The notes under the pieces are model-generated. The model saw nothing but the letters and a program-made list of their open reading frames with translations. It did not search any database and was not told the DNA's origin. 64,000 bases of DNA from Trema orientale (taxonomy: Eukaryota > Streptophyta > Magnoliopsida > Rosales > Cannabaceae). Location of the stretch: positions 308,181-372,180 of the forward strand of contig JXTC01000291.1 of the NCBI GenBank assembly GCA_002914845.1, read 5' to 3'. This document shows positions 35,471-48,890 of this stretch, piece by piece. Both the position numbers and the translations under genes were made by a program. Position 1 is the first letter of the stretch. Every line of letters starts with the position of its first letter.

Positions 35471-36231
35471 TAACTGCTTATTTAAATTTTGCATTTCTAA
35501 AAACAAAAAACAAATGAGGTAGAGAATTTGAACACCTTAGACCTCAATATTAGAATTAGAGTGGTGTTATCATTTAGCAATCAGACTAAGTTAGTGACCA
35601 TAAAAATTACCTCATTTTAGTTATTTTAAATTTTTCGTTATTATAGAGTACTAATTGCTTGAAATTTAGGGATAAGATACCCTAAACATGTCATTTTAGT
35701 CTATTTTTGTTCAAGTTTTAACATAAAAAACATCAATGAAAAAACTAAAGATAAGAAAATTAGAATCAAAATAAGAAATTTTTAAATTTGGGAAACAAAA
35801 CTAGACGGTATCAATAATTTTGGGTTAAAAATTTAATTATTTCTAAATTCTAATTCGTTTAAGATTCTTTCAGGTTATTTTTCTTTTACTACATCAGTAA
35901 GATTCTTTTATTGTTATTGTTCTTTATAAATCCCAAATGGATGACTCTTTTTTTTTTTTCTGGACATGGTTAGATAGAATATTTAAAAGGTACACCTGTT
36001 CAATTAAAATTCAAGGAGTTAATAAGAAGATTCAATTTTTTTTTTTTTTTAAAAAAAAAGAAAAGGCAAACGAAAAAAAAAAGTCAATAATTTCTTTATT
36101 CTTTAGTTCTCATGGCATCATCATGTGAATGGTGAAAAATTAGGGTAGTGTCCCTTTCTTGGTCCTTTTATATTCAAGGGAAGCTTCTTTCTAGTTTTTA
36201 TTAGTGGACAAAAAGCACCTCTTCCTTGTCA

Positions 36232-36386
36232 TTTTTTTTTAAAAATAGGACTTAACTAATGACCACCACTTAATACAAATTTAAAGAAAAGTAACACACA
36301 CACTACCAAAGTTTGAACTCCTGAACCTCCCAAACTTACACACACATCCCTCAAACTTTAGACAAACTTAGTTAGCTCCAATTAGC
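36232..36386 (-). mobile_element. tRNA-derived SINE, copy 2
   Basis: It has the same structure as the SINE at 565-721: T run and TTAACTAATGACCACCACTTA at the left, a degenerate B box (AGTTTGAACTCCTGAAC on the plus strand) and a degenerate A box at the right. It is more diverged than copy 1, and no clear target duplication remains. Confidence 0.75.
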
Positions 36387-37079
36387 TATATCTTTCCCTT
36401 TACTTAAGTAGGAAACTTTTCAATTAAGGAGCAAAAATTAAACAAAAAGGAAATGGGTATTCTTTCTTTTCTTTTTTTTTTTTTAAATAAAAATTTGAAG
36501 AAAAGAAGAGAGGTATTCTTAGACTTTACCCTTTATTCTTTTATTCTGAGGTGGCACGAAGCAGATTCTCAAGTCTGTTTGACCCCTTTCTGGTTGTTTT
36601 CCTTTTCTCTTTGAAACCTTTTTTAAATTTACCAAATATGGTATGCGGTTGGTTAACTTTAACCAGATATCTTCTTGCAAAAGAGCCATGATTTGGAACT
36701 ACTTTCTTTTCTTTTCTGGTATTTTGTGATTCACGTGGCACATAAACATTGCTGTTAAGAGTCTGTAAAGCAATCATCTTTGCTTTTCTAAAGCAAAAGT
36801 TAAAATTGGGTACTGGCTTTGAAACATAATTGTACCTAATAGAAGCTACAAAACGTCATTGTTAATAAAGCTATATACTCAACTCTAATCCATTATGTAG
36901 ACATGAGAGTTTAATATAGGATGTAGGAACCTTGGCACATCTATCTCAGATTAGTACAAGATTACTCTGTCTTAATTACCTTAACATTTGTCTCAAAATC
37001 AAGCTCTAGTGTAGTTAAAGATTTTTTTGACATAATTGTATAAACAATACATAACTGATCTTTACAAGGTAAGGTAAAA

Positions 37080-38000
37080 GAGGAAATTTGATTTTTTATG
37101 GTAATTTTTCAAAAAAATTGAAAAATTCCGGAATTTGAAATTGTTTTTAAAAACCATGGATTTAATTATAAAAATATCACTTTTAAAAGTATTTAGAAAA
37201 ATACCACCTTTTATTAATTGATGAGATAACTTAATCAGTTATTAGGAATGGCAACGGGGCAGATCGGAGACGATTTTTCAATTACCATCCCCATCCTTAA
37301 AAGTCAATCACAATACCATACCCGCCCCATTAACCATTCTTTTAGATGCAGAGACGGTACGAGTATTAACCAACGGATAACAGAAAAAACTGTGGTTACC
37401 TATTACCTATTGATAACAATAAAATATTAAAAAAATTAAGATGAAAATACTAAATCTTTTTCATAATCAACAAAATATTAAATACAACAATATACTAATA
37501 ATTTTCAAACTCTAAAATTGAAACATATAAGTATATATATCTCTCCAAATTCATTATTTTACTAAAGATATAAGAATATAAATAGTGTAAAATTAAATAC
37601 ATATCTATATGTACAATAATTTTTCTATATGAATATATATATCGGAGCAGGTATGGTGCGGATTATGCTAATACCGTTCCCGCACCAAACACATATATTA
37701 ACGGTGTGATTATTCCTCATCCCGGTCATTTTTCCCACTTGAACAGTTTTTCTCCTCCTCGTTCGAATCAAATAACCACGGATATTTCTAACTGTGGCTT
37801 ATATTACCATCCCTATACGCTATTTTAAGTAATTTGATTGGTTAACCTAAGTAGCCTAACTGGTTACCTTGAGTTCCATTGAAAAATACCAAAGAAATGA
37901 TATGTTTCTAAATATTTTTAAAAGTGTTATTTTTCTAATAAAACCTTTAAAAAGTGAAATTTTTTCTAAATCAATCCAGGATCTTTCAAAAGAATCAGCC
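37080..38000. mobile_element. fold-back element, family B, split by a hAT element
   Basis: The left part (37080-37242: GAGGAAATTTGAT, AAATATCACTTTTAAAAG) and the right part (about 37816-38000: AAAAGTGTTATTTTTCTAAT) are inverted arms of the same family as 48.42-48.79 kb. The core AT-rich sequence contains GGTTAACC and ACTGGTTACC words. The hAT-type element at 37243-37815 sits in the core and must have inserted later. Confidence 0.65.
37243..37815. mobile_element. hAT-type non-autonomous element, nested
   Basis: Ends TAGGAATGGCAAC and, reverse complemented, TAGGGATGGTAAT. Inside are GC-rich words such as ATACCCGCCCCATTAACC and TACCGTTCCCGCACC, typical of this hAT MITE group. Flanking 8-mers TCAGTTAT and TACGCTAT agree at five positions. 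It resembles the element at 20.3-20.8 kb. Confidence 0.65.
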
Positions 38001-38252
38001 CATTATTTTTTAATTTTTGTTACTTTGGGCCTGAAATTTTGTAAGAAACCCAAGGTAAAAAGGGCCAGTTCTTGACTTTGGAATATAAGAATATCAACAA
38101 GACCACATTGATTGTCCTTCAATTAATGCTACTTAATGTACAAGAGACAAAATGAATGAATGCTCTTTATTAGTGACAGTTGATCAACTAATTCAAGTAT
38201 AAATCTAACTCAATCTATCTACAGGTTACAGTCAAAAAGATAGAAAAATAAT

Positions 38253-41098
38253 TTACATCTCAATTCCACTGGGAGGTTTAGTATCAGACCCCTCTTCGCA
38301 GGCTATTTGTAATGTTGACAACCAGGAATCAACCTGAAAAACCGACCCAGCAAAACCAAATCAAGGAGAAGCATGACTCGTTTATGATGACTTCTAATGA
38401 ACTCATCACCATAAGCTTAAAAAGGTTCAGAAATTTTTTTGATGATGCATCACAAGACTAGTAATGGATATATCCTCTTGTGTTTGCTTTAGATCACAAA
38501 AGAGGACAAAATATAATTTGAATGAGCCATCACGCATGAAAATGATAATCAAGTGCATGTATTATGTATGCTAGGCATAAATATAACTTGTATAAACATG
38601 ATTCCCATCCCAACTTTAGATCCCTCCCCTTTTATTTTTCGTTTCTAATGTTTTTTCATTTTTTTTTTTCTTTAGGATTCTAGTCTTCTCCTAGACCTCA
38701 CCAGTTTCAGATACACATATTCATACTCAAACTGTCCACTTTCTCTCTGATTAATTAGTAAACTGTCACCTAGAAGTCTTCAAAATTTATCTTGCCACAT
38801 TGAAATCAAGTATTTTAAATTAAGCCATAAAAAAAAATACCACACTTCTCAGTTACATGGGCGAACAAACTATAATAGCATTTCATCTTTAAGGAATACC
38901 TGAATCTTAGAAATGCTTGAACACTCTATTCGCAATCCTTGATGAGTCAATATGTAAAATGCATAAACAGTTCCTTCACCTTCTCGTACAAAGCTTGGCA
39001 AGGAACCTATTTCAACAACATCGGATAACAGGGTGGAGTCCTGAGGACTCAGATCTGCGAATTTATCTTTAAGTTCATCAGCTAACAAACTATTCAAATG
39101 TCCATGATATAACAAAGGGATCATGGTAAGACATATTTTCAAGTATAAGAGATATACTTGGAACCATTAGAGACAGATGCCTAATGTTCCGCACAAGGTT
39201 TTTTGCTGCTTAGCTAGATCCTTAATCCAAATCAATAGTGCACAGTAGTTTGACTTCGACTCATAGTCCAACTAAAAGTGACAGTTGAAAATAACATATT
39301 TAAAGCAAGATAACAGAAAAAATTAAAACTTAGGTAATTTAGCTGAGAAAGTTGAAAATGACATATTTGTCTATAGACATAATCAAACACAGCGTAATTT
39401 TAGAACAGAGAAAGTTTACTAGGCTGCTTTACCTAAAAAAAAAAAAAAAAACCACTGGTATGAACTCTAACCAGGAAAACGTTAACCACAATGAAACGAA
39501 AAAACGTGACTACTAAATGGGAGGGGAACTTAGCATGGATAATGAACACAATCGTTGGCAATATACTCATGAAAATGCCTCCACAGCGAGTTAGTTTCAG
39601 AGGCATGCTTATTGCAGCATCCAACAACTCCTACTTATTGCCCATATTATCATAAAGATTCTAAAAACCTTTAAAAATCAAAATAAGCATTTCAGAGAGA
39701 GAGAGACCAATAATATTGGCCAACATATAAAACAACCTATAGCATTGACCACTACCCAATTAGAATTGAAATATGCTAGCACAGAGCAAGCTCAATTGTG
39801 GAGTATGTTAATTGTATTTGTAACAATAATACTACGGTATATCGCTCAACATTTAATTACCTGTAGAAAGTAGATAGAAAAAGAGACATGGTCCTTGCAG
39901 GACAACAAAGCGAGGGAGCCAGTCATCAACATCACTGTCATCAAGTGGAGGAGGTTCTCCTGGCAGTGCTGCCCACCTCTATTAGAGAGAGATTAAGGGA
40001 AAACCAGTAGTCAAAGAACTGATATAGTGGTAAAAGAGATTGAAAGGAAAATAAGTGATTTGAGGATAGTCACTACAGTTCGTATGTACAAATAGCCAGA
40101 GAGACGAGCAGACCGCAGAAGTTCATCAACATGCTCCAACCTGTACAAAATATGACATTGTTGATGCAATGAAATCAGGTTTGTGACAAAAACTAAATTG
40201 ACAAATCATTGTCATAATAAACACAATATGAAAATAGTAGGTATCCGAATAACTATACGGGCTTATAACAGAAGACATCAAAGTCACAGTTTATATCATT
40301 AATTAGTACAAGAGCCGATGACCAGCAAAAGCAATTCCAAGCACATATTCATCGGGCAAAAAATATGTCTTTCAAACACATCTAAAATACACGAGAAGGA
40401 AATGAAACCCCATATTTCTCTTTATTATTTAAGGCCATAAAGTCAAGTGCCTTCATGGACTTTATTAATCTCTCTCTGTTGAGGACTTACAGCATAGTCA
40501 AGGTGAAACAAGACTGCCCAAAAGTCAAAAGAACAACAAGAGCAGTATGTACTTATGAAAAGGGGCATTAAGTTTTCCTTACTGAGCTTTTAAGTGAGCT
40601 TCCCTCTCTTCTATATCAGCAAGCTCCGACCGAAGTGATTCAACTTCAGCAGCAGTTAGCACAACCTGCACCAATGAATCTGGTGGTCAAGAACCTGGAA
40701 ATTTCAATAACCCCAATTGACAAATGGCCCACAGAACACAGAGGATAGTTTCTCAACAACCTTTTCTTGACCATCTGTACTAGAACTCCAAGGGAGTCCT
40801 CGCAGACTAAAGAAGTTCAACATGTATGCGGCACTTCTTAATTTTCTCCGAGTCCACAAACGGCTATGAGACCTACACTACACTACACCAGTTAAGTTCA
40901 AAATGAGATCAACTCAACAGCCGCTGAATCCTATCTTACTCTTTTATCTTCTTTCCTTCAAACAAGCAAGTACCTCAAAGAATTATCAATTCTTGGCCGT
41001 GAAATAGACGATGTTCTGTTCTGAGGAGAGTCCAAACTAGATTCTGAAGCTGTAAAGTGATCTGGAATAACCTTTATCTTCCCAAGACCATCGTCCAT
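38253..41098 (-). CDS. small pleckstrin-homology (PH) domain protein
   Basis: Seven exons on the minus strand: 41098-40974, 40872-40761, 40665-40583, 40140-40077, 39978-39861, 39054-38900, 38333-38253; 245 aa, all phases consistent. The N-terminal third is Ser/Arg-rich, residues about 80-116 form an acidic coiled coil (AAEVESLRSELADIEEREAH), and residues about 121-232 form a PH domain: it opens with SGYLYIRT, has WLPRFVVLQGPCLFFYL in the second and third strands, and closes with the helix VDSWLSTLQ. PH domains bind phosphoinositides or proteins at membranes; the ligand here is unknown. From memory the Arabidopsis counterpart is At4g23895. A splice donor TACAG|GTATGA at 41,638 points to a 5' UTR intron. 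The exon 4 donor (ACT|GTAGTG) is weak but is the only choice that keeps the conserved frame. Confidence 0.87.
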
Positions 41099-42650
41099 GA
41101 AGCTTAATTTCACTTATATAACACTTTCGCCTATATTTATAAACATGAACATGAACTGTTTGTATTGTGATCCCAAAGAGCATTCTTGAAAATTGAAGCT
41201 TTATCATAATCTAACAAATAAACTCTAATTATCACAAACAAAAAAATAATACCAAATATCCAATTAAAATTACAAAAAAAAAAGTACATAATTATAGGAA
41301 CCTAATAAACAAATAGCTGAAACAAACCTTAAACTAAACCAAATTGGAAAAAAGCCAATAAGCTAACAATTAACTCAAAAGGGTTTATACCAAAAACTTT
41401 CTTGTACCCTAAATCAGATCAAACTCATAGGACACTAAAATTCGTCAAAATTAAATTTTTAGTTCAAAATAGCATAAATTTATCAATCAAATTAACCACT
41501 TATATACAAAAAAGCAGAGCATAAAGCACAAAAATTTATTAAGAAAACAGATAACGATTTAATAAAAAATAATGAATTTAACCCAAAAAAATAAAAAAGA
41601 GAGCATAGGATAAAAGCTAAGAGGGATGATCATACCTGTAGAAAGAGACCTTTTGCAAGAGAGAAGGTAATGAAGGTCGTTGCGCTCATGGAAAGCTTTG
41701 ACCCCTTATTATGACTGTTCGGTATAGTAGTTCTGGTTCCATTCGTGGTGGACAATGTAAAATGATATTTATGCCCCTACTTAGTGGTGCTTTTTGGTTA
41801 TAGATTAGGGGCATATTTGTGATGCTGATGAGTTTAGTTAATTATAAATTCAATAATTAATTTATGTTCTGATGTGCCAGGCCCTAGCAAGTAGCGATTA
41901 GCAAAATCACGCTGTCCTGTTAATATAAACATTATCTTTTTAGGAATTTTTTTAAATTGGCATTCTTATTTTGTTTTTTTTCCCTTTAAAAGAAATATTA
42001 TCATTTATCCATTGATTTTTGTTTGAGACATGTATTAATTGCATGAAAAAAAAAAAACGAGAGATGGAAGTGAGTGAAAATTTTGTCCAAAGAAATTTGG
42101 GTCTTACTTATGAATTGAAAAAGGAAAAATAATTTATTATCATAAATTCAAAGGTGATCCATTTTTATTTTCAACTTTTCCTCTCTCTCTTTCTTTTTTT
42201 TTTTTCTTTTTGGGTTTAATTTTTGGTTAATTCTTTTTTTTTTTTCTTTTTGGGTTTAATTTTTGGTTAATGTTAACCAGATGATGTGTTGAGGTAATTA
42301 GCTTTACCTTCGACTAGACGAAACAAAGATTGAGATATTCCAGCAAAAAAAAAAAAGAAGAAGGAAAAATAAAGATTGAGATGACATAATTTGGTTAGAC
42401 CTAATAAGTAATAATTACCATACCAAAGTAGCTGGCGTAACAATAATAAATTAATAATGGATGATGGTAAATAATGTTCATCTCTTGCATCTTAAAACAT
42501 GGTTATTCAAATAATAATAAGTTAATAACAATAATATTAATTATAAAACATGGTTACACAACAAATATTATTTTCCACCTTATTTTCCAATGGAGGCTGT
42601 CGCAAATAAGAGTGTTCATTGCTAGTTTAGAGGCAAAAGATATTAACCTT

Positions 42651-43150
42651 TGTTGACGGAGGTTTTGTCAACAATGAATATAAGAAATTGCGAGATGTGG
42701 CTTGTGTGTGAAAAAAGTTGATAAATTAAAACAAATAAGGAGACAAGAATTTTATAGTGATTCAGTCCCAAAAAAGATGAGCCTACGTCCACTGTTCTTC
42801 ACTATTTTCTGGAGAATTACAAGAGTTTCTCTAAGCCTCAAGGTGAGAGCAAAGAGAGAATTAGAGAGAGAGAATTACAGAGAGAGTGTATAGTAAAGTG
42901 ATTGTCAGATGACTGTCAGATATTGTGTGATGATAAATTATGAGACTGAGTCCTCTTTATATAGATGAGGGTGGCCTTAGGTTTCCCAATTTTGTGAATA
43001 GGAAACTACATAATAAAATATAATATAATATTGAGATTGGGTGGCTACACAATAATAGGTAATTATCTCCTCTTCAATTAGCTAGTTACCTTTTTTAGGA
43101 TTAGGCAGGTCAACTATTTGTGGTGGTTAAAAACCACACAACAATCCTTA
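42651..43150 (+). mobile_element. LTR-like remnant (solo LTR or fragment)
   Basis: It has features of a widespread plant retrotransposon LTR: AATTTTATAGTGATTCAGTC, then GCCTACGTCCACTGTTCTTC, a GAGAGA-rich stretch, and a TATA region CTCTTTATATAGATGAGG. It begins near TGTTGACGG and ends near CACACAACA. No internal region or second LTR is present, so it is a fossil. The family (Copia more likely than Gypsy) and the exact ends are uncertain. Confidence 0.5.
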
Positions 43151-44610
43151 ACCCAAATATATAATTGAAATCATATTTAGTCAATTAAATTTTTTCCTTC
43201 AAGAAAATCAAACCAGATCAAATCAAACAAAACCAAATAGAATTGGATTGATCGGTTTGAGCTTGTAGATCCAGTAAGTTGAGCTATTGTAAAAGAACTT
43301 CATTGTGTTAAATTAAAACTTTAATATTTCTCTTTACTGCTTAAATAACTTTCACGGTCCCGTAAGTTACAAAATTATAGTATTACATATCACATCAAGT
43401 TTGAACAAACAATAATTATTTAGATTTATAAAAACCATCATCATTTAAATGTTTGTTAAATTAATCAAACAAATAATAACATTCATCATCCAATAATAAT
43501 AATTTAGATTTTTTAAAAAAAATAATTATAGTCTAGAGTTATTTTGGTGGAGCTGCTGGAGCATACATTTAAGTCATAGGATATAACAAGTCAGAAAACT
43601 GACATATAGACTTGATTTTCATATTTACCTATTAATAGTTATAAAAATTTTGACTGTTGGGTATAAATTTAACCATTATGACTTAGTGGTTAGTTAGCCA
43701 AAAAAAAAAATTAGTGAATTTATTATTTATTTTACTTATTAGTAGTTATTTTTATATAATATATTTGATTCTTTAATCAAATTCCTCTATTTAAACACCG
43801 TTAAAATTAAAATTCATAACCCATTTTTTTAACACTATTAACTTTTTTTAACTGCTTTTATTGAAAAAAAAAAAAGAAGAAAAAAAAAAAAAACATTCCA
43901 AAACGAACAGATCACCCTTACTTATAAAAATAATCCACTTATCCACTTATGTTTTTTCAAAAACGTTACAGACATGAGTTTCATAACCATTTGTCATGAC
44001 ATGAGTTTCTATCCCTTATATATGCCAAAATAAATTATAATTTTTTGGAAGTATATGAATTTATACGAAGTAATTTTATATTGTTAACGGATTAGTGCTT
44101 GATATTGAAGGCTTAAAGCAGCGTTAGAGTTCCCTTCGTGCCTTCGTTTAGTCCCCACCTAGGCCCGTATTCGTTCCCAATTTTAAAGCCGCATTCTTTT
44201 ATTCATTCTTGTTCCCTAGATTTTTTTAATCTAGATGCAGCTAGAAACTGTGTTTGGATTGAATTTTGGGGCTTTGATGTTGTTATATGGTGGGATATTG
44301 CATTTTGGATTTGAGATTCATAATATTTTCAAAAAGAAACACGAAGAAGAGGAGGTGAAAGATATAATGAAGAAGATGAAGACGTTAATAAAAAAAACGA
44401 AGACCTTATGATTTTGAAAAAAAAAAAATTAAAAGAAACTTTATCTTGAAATGGGAGGAAAAAAATACGGCAAGTTAACATTCTATTTTTTTTTAAATAA
44501 TTCTTAAAAAAAAGGAACAAAGGATGGAATGATTAATACTTATTGATAGTATTTTTATTTGTACCTATTAGTAGTGTTTTTCCGAAAACTATTGGAGTCT
44601 CTCTTTATAA

Positions 44611-44677
<67 letters not shown>
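44611..44677. repeat. (TA)n microsatellite, about 66 bp
   Basis: An uninterrupted TA dinucleotide run, the second long one in the window. Confidence 0.95.
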
Positions 44678-44681
<4 letters not shown>

Positions 44682-44929
44682 ATTTACGTTAGTCAGTAAC
44701 TAGATATGGTCAATTGGGTTTCGACAGACTCAAAATTGGGATTTATTGGGTTATATCTTTAAAAATAAAAACAATTACATAAATACGGTACATAGAAATA
44801 TTATTATTTCCATATGGCATCTGATTAACATTTATGAAAAGGTTAGAGAGCCAAAAGTACGATGGTAGAAATGTAAATAAAGTCATTTAAAAAAAAATTG
44901 CTCAAAAGTAAAATATGATATAACTTCCA

Positions 44930-44996
44930 AAGCTTTTGTTGGTGTAATGGTTAGCTTCTCACTTGATGACCCAGTTCGAACGCCAGGACTACTTTT
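44930..44996 (+). mobile_element. tRNA-like SINE head
   Basis: The sequence has an A-box-like TGGTGTAATGGTTAGC and, 24 bases later, a B-box-like CAGTTCGAACGCC, spaced as in a tRNA, but no cloverleaf acceptor stem forms. A long pyrimidine tract follows. It looks like the head of a SINE or a tRNA relic. Confidence 0.45.
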
Positions 44997-44999
44997 TAC

Positions 45000-47080
45000 T
45001 ATTTTCTCTATTCTTTTTCTCTTTGTTTTTTCTTTTTATCCCCTTTTTTCTCTTCTTCTTTATCTTTTTCATTTATTTCCCTTTTTTTTCTATTTTATTC
45101 TTTAAAAAAAAATTTTCCTTTTTTTTCTCAATTCCTTTTTTCCTTTTTCTAATTTGTTTTATATTAAAAATTTTGATAACTCTCATTATCGATATGTTAA
45201 CAATATATTACTAATTACTCTAGTTACTATTTACAATAATAGTTACTGATTAAAAAAAGACTAGAGTAATCAAATTAATTAGCAATTTTCAATAACTAAT
45301 CAGGTTAATAGTTACTCTATTTACCAATTACCAATTACCAATTTTGTTATTGATTTAAGGCTGGTAGTCTATTTTATAATTAGTTATCGGTTATTTATTA
45401 TAAATTACCAGTCGATTATTAGCAATCAGTAACTAATTTACTTTCTAGTTACCAATCTATTACTGGCTTTAGTATTGGTGACCAAATTCCAAATCGATTA
45501 TTAATAATAACTAGAGGCTAATTTCCAAATTAATTACCGAATACTGGTTAGTAATTGCTAATTATTGGTTACTAGTTATCAGTTATAATACTGGTTACCA
45601 GTTACTAGTTACCAGTTACAACACTGGTTACTGATATATAATCGATTATAACTGGTGACCAATTTTCAAAGTGGTGATCGATTATTGGTTATTGGTTATT
45701 AGTTACCAGTTACTAATTACAACATTAATTACTAATTTGGTAATCAGTAACCAATCTAGATTTCGAATACTAATCTGGTTACTGGGTAACCAATAACAAA
45801 TTTAGTTTCCAGAGTCATCGATGTGGTTATTGATTTTATGACTGGTGATTACAACACTGGTTACTGATATATAATCGATTACAACTAGTAACCAATTTTT
45901 AAAGTGGTGATCGATTATTGGTTGCTGGTTATTAGTTATCAGTTACTAATTACAACATTAATTACCAATTTGGTAATCAGTAACCAACTAGATTTCGAAT
46001 ACTAATCTGGTTACTGGGTAACCAATAACAAATTTAGTTTCTAGAGTCATCGACGTGGTTATTGATTTTACGACTGGTGGTCAATCTTTAAACTGGTTAG
46101 TGATTTTCAGGACTGGTGGTCAATTTTCAAATTGGTTACTTGTAAGAACAGTGGTTATCAATTTAGATACCAGTGACTAATTTAGCTTCTAGTAACTAGT
46201 TTAGAATTTAGATACCAGTGACTAATTTAGCTTCTAGTTACCAGTTTAGTTATTGGTTTTAAGACTTGCATCTAATTTCTAAACTAGTTACTCAGTAACC
46301 AATCCTTATAAACTTGTTAAACTAGGATTAATATACAATTATAATATATGATCAAGCTGAGAAAGTATACATAATTGGATAACCATTACATGTTTGATGA
46401 AATGCCCCAATGGAAAAAAAAAAAAAGAAAAGAAAAGAAAAAAGAGACGAGATATTGATTTAGGTTTAATTAGATTGGTAATTGGTAATTAGTAATTGGT
46501 AACTAGTAACTAATAACCAATAATCAACTATATAATTTGTAAACAATAACTATTTTTGTAATTAGTAACTAATAATCAAGTTACCAAATTAGTTGTTGGT
46601 AACTGATAAGTAGTAACCAACTAATCGGTAGTAACAAATAAGTAGTTTACGGGTAATCATAATTTTTTATAGTTAATAGTAACTATTCTCTAGTTACTGA
46701 CATTTTTTTCATTATTGATTGATTATAATTAATAATTTCTAATTTATCATCAATAAATTTGGTTATCAGTCATAAATTACTAATTTGATTACGAGTTACC
46801 AATTACAAGAATAGTTATTGGTTATCAATTACAAAATTGGTTACCAGTTATTTGTTATCAGTAACTAATCAATTTGGAAACTAATAGCTAATCTTTCAAA
46901 TTAGTATTATTGGCAACTAGAAAAAAAATTAAGTAAAAAGGAAAAATAGTTAGAAAAAAAATGAAAGAAGGAAAAAAAAAAGAAGAAAAATAGAAAGAAA
47001 AAAAAATGTAGCTCATTATCCTTAAGAGATGAAAAAAAGAAAAACAACAAAAGAAGAAAAAAGGGGGAAAAATATAACTC
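45000..47080. repeat. degenerate GGTTACC/ACTGGTAA simple-sequence block with inverted flanks
   Basis: From about 45,180 to 46,900 the sequence is built from variants of TTACCAGT, TTACTGGT, AACCAAT and ACTAGTTACC with no reading frame. A pyrimidine tract (45,000-45,150) lies to the left and a purine tract (46,915-47,080) to the right, so the whole looks like a large fold-back element. A clear 233-bp tandem duplication lies inside at 45616-46080. Confidence 0.65.
45616..46080. repeat. 233-bp tandem duplication inside the block
   Basis: TTACAACACTGGTTACTGAT at 45616 recurs at 45849. Both copies then share GATCGATTATTGGTT, AGATTTCGAATACTAATC and TAGAGTCATCGA-type words in the same order. The two differ at a modest number of positions. 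Confidence 0.85.
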
Positions 47081-47956
47081 AATTCTAAAGAATATTTTAA
47101 TTACAAAATATAACTCAATTTTAAAGAATATTTTAATTACAAGTATGACACTGTGTTTTTTGACTTGCTTTTTTAAATATACTAAATACATGCACTACAG
47201 AAACTTGATATTTCTTTCCAGGTATATTTTTAATTTTTTTATGCTTTTACCAGTAATAGCCAAATTATCCCCTCAAAATTGGCTGCCAAACTGAAGAAAA
47301 ATAATAAAAAAAAGAAATAAAAAAATTATCCAAACCAGATAATTTTCAAGGAAAAAAAAACAAATTGTTTGGTCTAGTTTAGTTTGAATTAGTCGATTCT
47401 CACATGTTAGCGTTTTTATTTTATTTTATTTCTAATCATGTGTAGCAAACTTAATTAAACTTAATATCCCATTTCATCCTCACCAAAAAAAAAAAGGGGG
47501 TTAACTCTATTCAAACATAAATTAATGCTTAGGAAACAATGATGTCCTTTTTCATCATGGTGTTTTGGAAACTATTGACCCACTATTTCTTTGTGAAGTT
47601 GATTATTTTCATGAAAAGCTATTCTACTTCATGGCGCATTTGTAATCCACCAAACTTCCTAGTGGGGTAACTATAAATAAATCTTTCTAATATTAGGGAA
47701 AATAGGATACTAGAAAGAAAGTAAGAAACCAAGTAGTGCTAAAGGAGGATGGCTGGAAAAGTGTTTGAGTTTCCACCATTTCAGTTAAAAGGAAATGGTT
47801 AAACCATAGTAATCTCATAAAGGTTTTAAGTGGATAAAGGCTAAACCATGGACAACGAAAATCACACAAGAGAATTAAAAAGGAAAAGACAAAAACAATG
47901 CATGAAAGCAAATTAATGGGTTGAACACGAGTACATCCCTTTTCAGGTTTAAATAA

Positions 47957-48322
47957 TGGGTAATTTATAAAAAAGTTACTTTGAGTTTGAGTTTTAGATG
48001 TTCTGCAATTTAAATCCTAAAATTTAAATTTTACAAATAACACATTGAGATTAAGAATTTCTAAAAATTAATATCATGAGTTGACTTTTATGGATATAAA
48101 ACAATAAATATTCTCAAAATTAAGGAGAATAATAGTGACTAAACAGAATATATTATTATTTTTTTCGTTACTAAAATTAGTCAAAAAATCAGTCCAGAGT
48201 ATTAATTTTAAGAAATTTTTAATCTCACGGTATTATTTTACAAAGTCTAAATTTTAAGATTTAAATTGCAGAACACTCAAACTTCAAGAGGTGGCTCTTT
48301 TTTTTTTTTTTGCAGTTCATCC
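47957..48322. mobile_element. long fold-back MITE, family A copy 2
   Basis: The arms match those of the 28-kb copy: GTTCTGCAATTTAAATCC and GAGATTAAGAATTTCTAAAA on the left, with their inverted forms on the right (TTTAAATTGCAGAACACTC). The centre differs from copy 1. Confidence 0.75.
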
Positions 48323-48415
48323 TAAAAAAATTAGTAAATATCTTCAATTCAAAAATTATACTTAAATAACCAAATTAGATACCCTCTAAAATTAAAAGCG
48401 CTTCTTACAAAATTA

Positions 48416-48786
48416 TTGGCCAAAGTAGAAAAAATTGAAAAATCCCGGATGGCCCGAATTTTTTGAAAATGCTAGATTGATTTAGAAAAATATCACTTTT
48501 TAAAAATTTTATAGAAAAATAACACTTTACTAAATATTTAGAAAATATCACTTTTTTTTTCAAAATTGATATTTTTCAATGGTATTCGAGATAACCAGTC
48601 AAGTTACTCAAGTAACCGGTCAAGTTATTAATGGAATAGTTACTTCAAGTATCTAATCAATTAATAAAAAATGATATTTTTCTAAATACTTTTAAAAGTG
48701 GTATTTTTCTAATTAAAATCTGAAATTTTTCATATAAACTTTCAAAATCCGAGATTTTTCAATTTTTGATTCTATCAAATTTCCCC
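48416..48786. mobile_element. fold-back element, family B
   Basis: Arms of about 75 bp: left GAAAAATCCCGGAT and AGAAAAATATCAC, right, reverse complemented, GAAAAATCTCGGAT and AGAAAAATACCAC. The core holds repeated AACCGGTCAAGTTA and CAAGTAACC words. It is related to the split element at 37.08-38.0 kb. Confidence 0.7.
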
Positions 48787-48890
48787 AAGTTAAATACCCA
48801 AATTAGTCTCACTAAAAGCCTTTTTTTAAAAAAATAAATTAGTGTCCGTTTGTTAGTTAAGAAATTTTTTAAATTATTTTTTAACATTTA

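Larger units (their letters stand above)
35471..38252. other. intergenic between NDPK3 and the PH-domain gene
   Basis: It contains a SINE (36.23-36.39 kb) and a fold-back element with a nested hAT element (37.08-38.0 kb). A 78-codon open frame on the minus strand (36541-36777) is not recognisable and has no supporting context. The 3' UTR of the PH gene occupies the right end. Confidence 0.6.

Noticed and set aside
36541-36777. 78-codon minus-strand frame rich in Lys and Arg
   Set aside because: The composition is more protein-like than most, but I recognise no family, see no splice partners, and it lies among repeats. It is kept only as a candidate.
44930-44996. possible functional tRNA gene
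   Set aside because: The A and B boxes look right, but no acceptor stem or anticodon stem forms.
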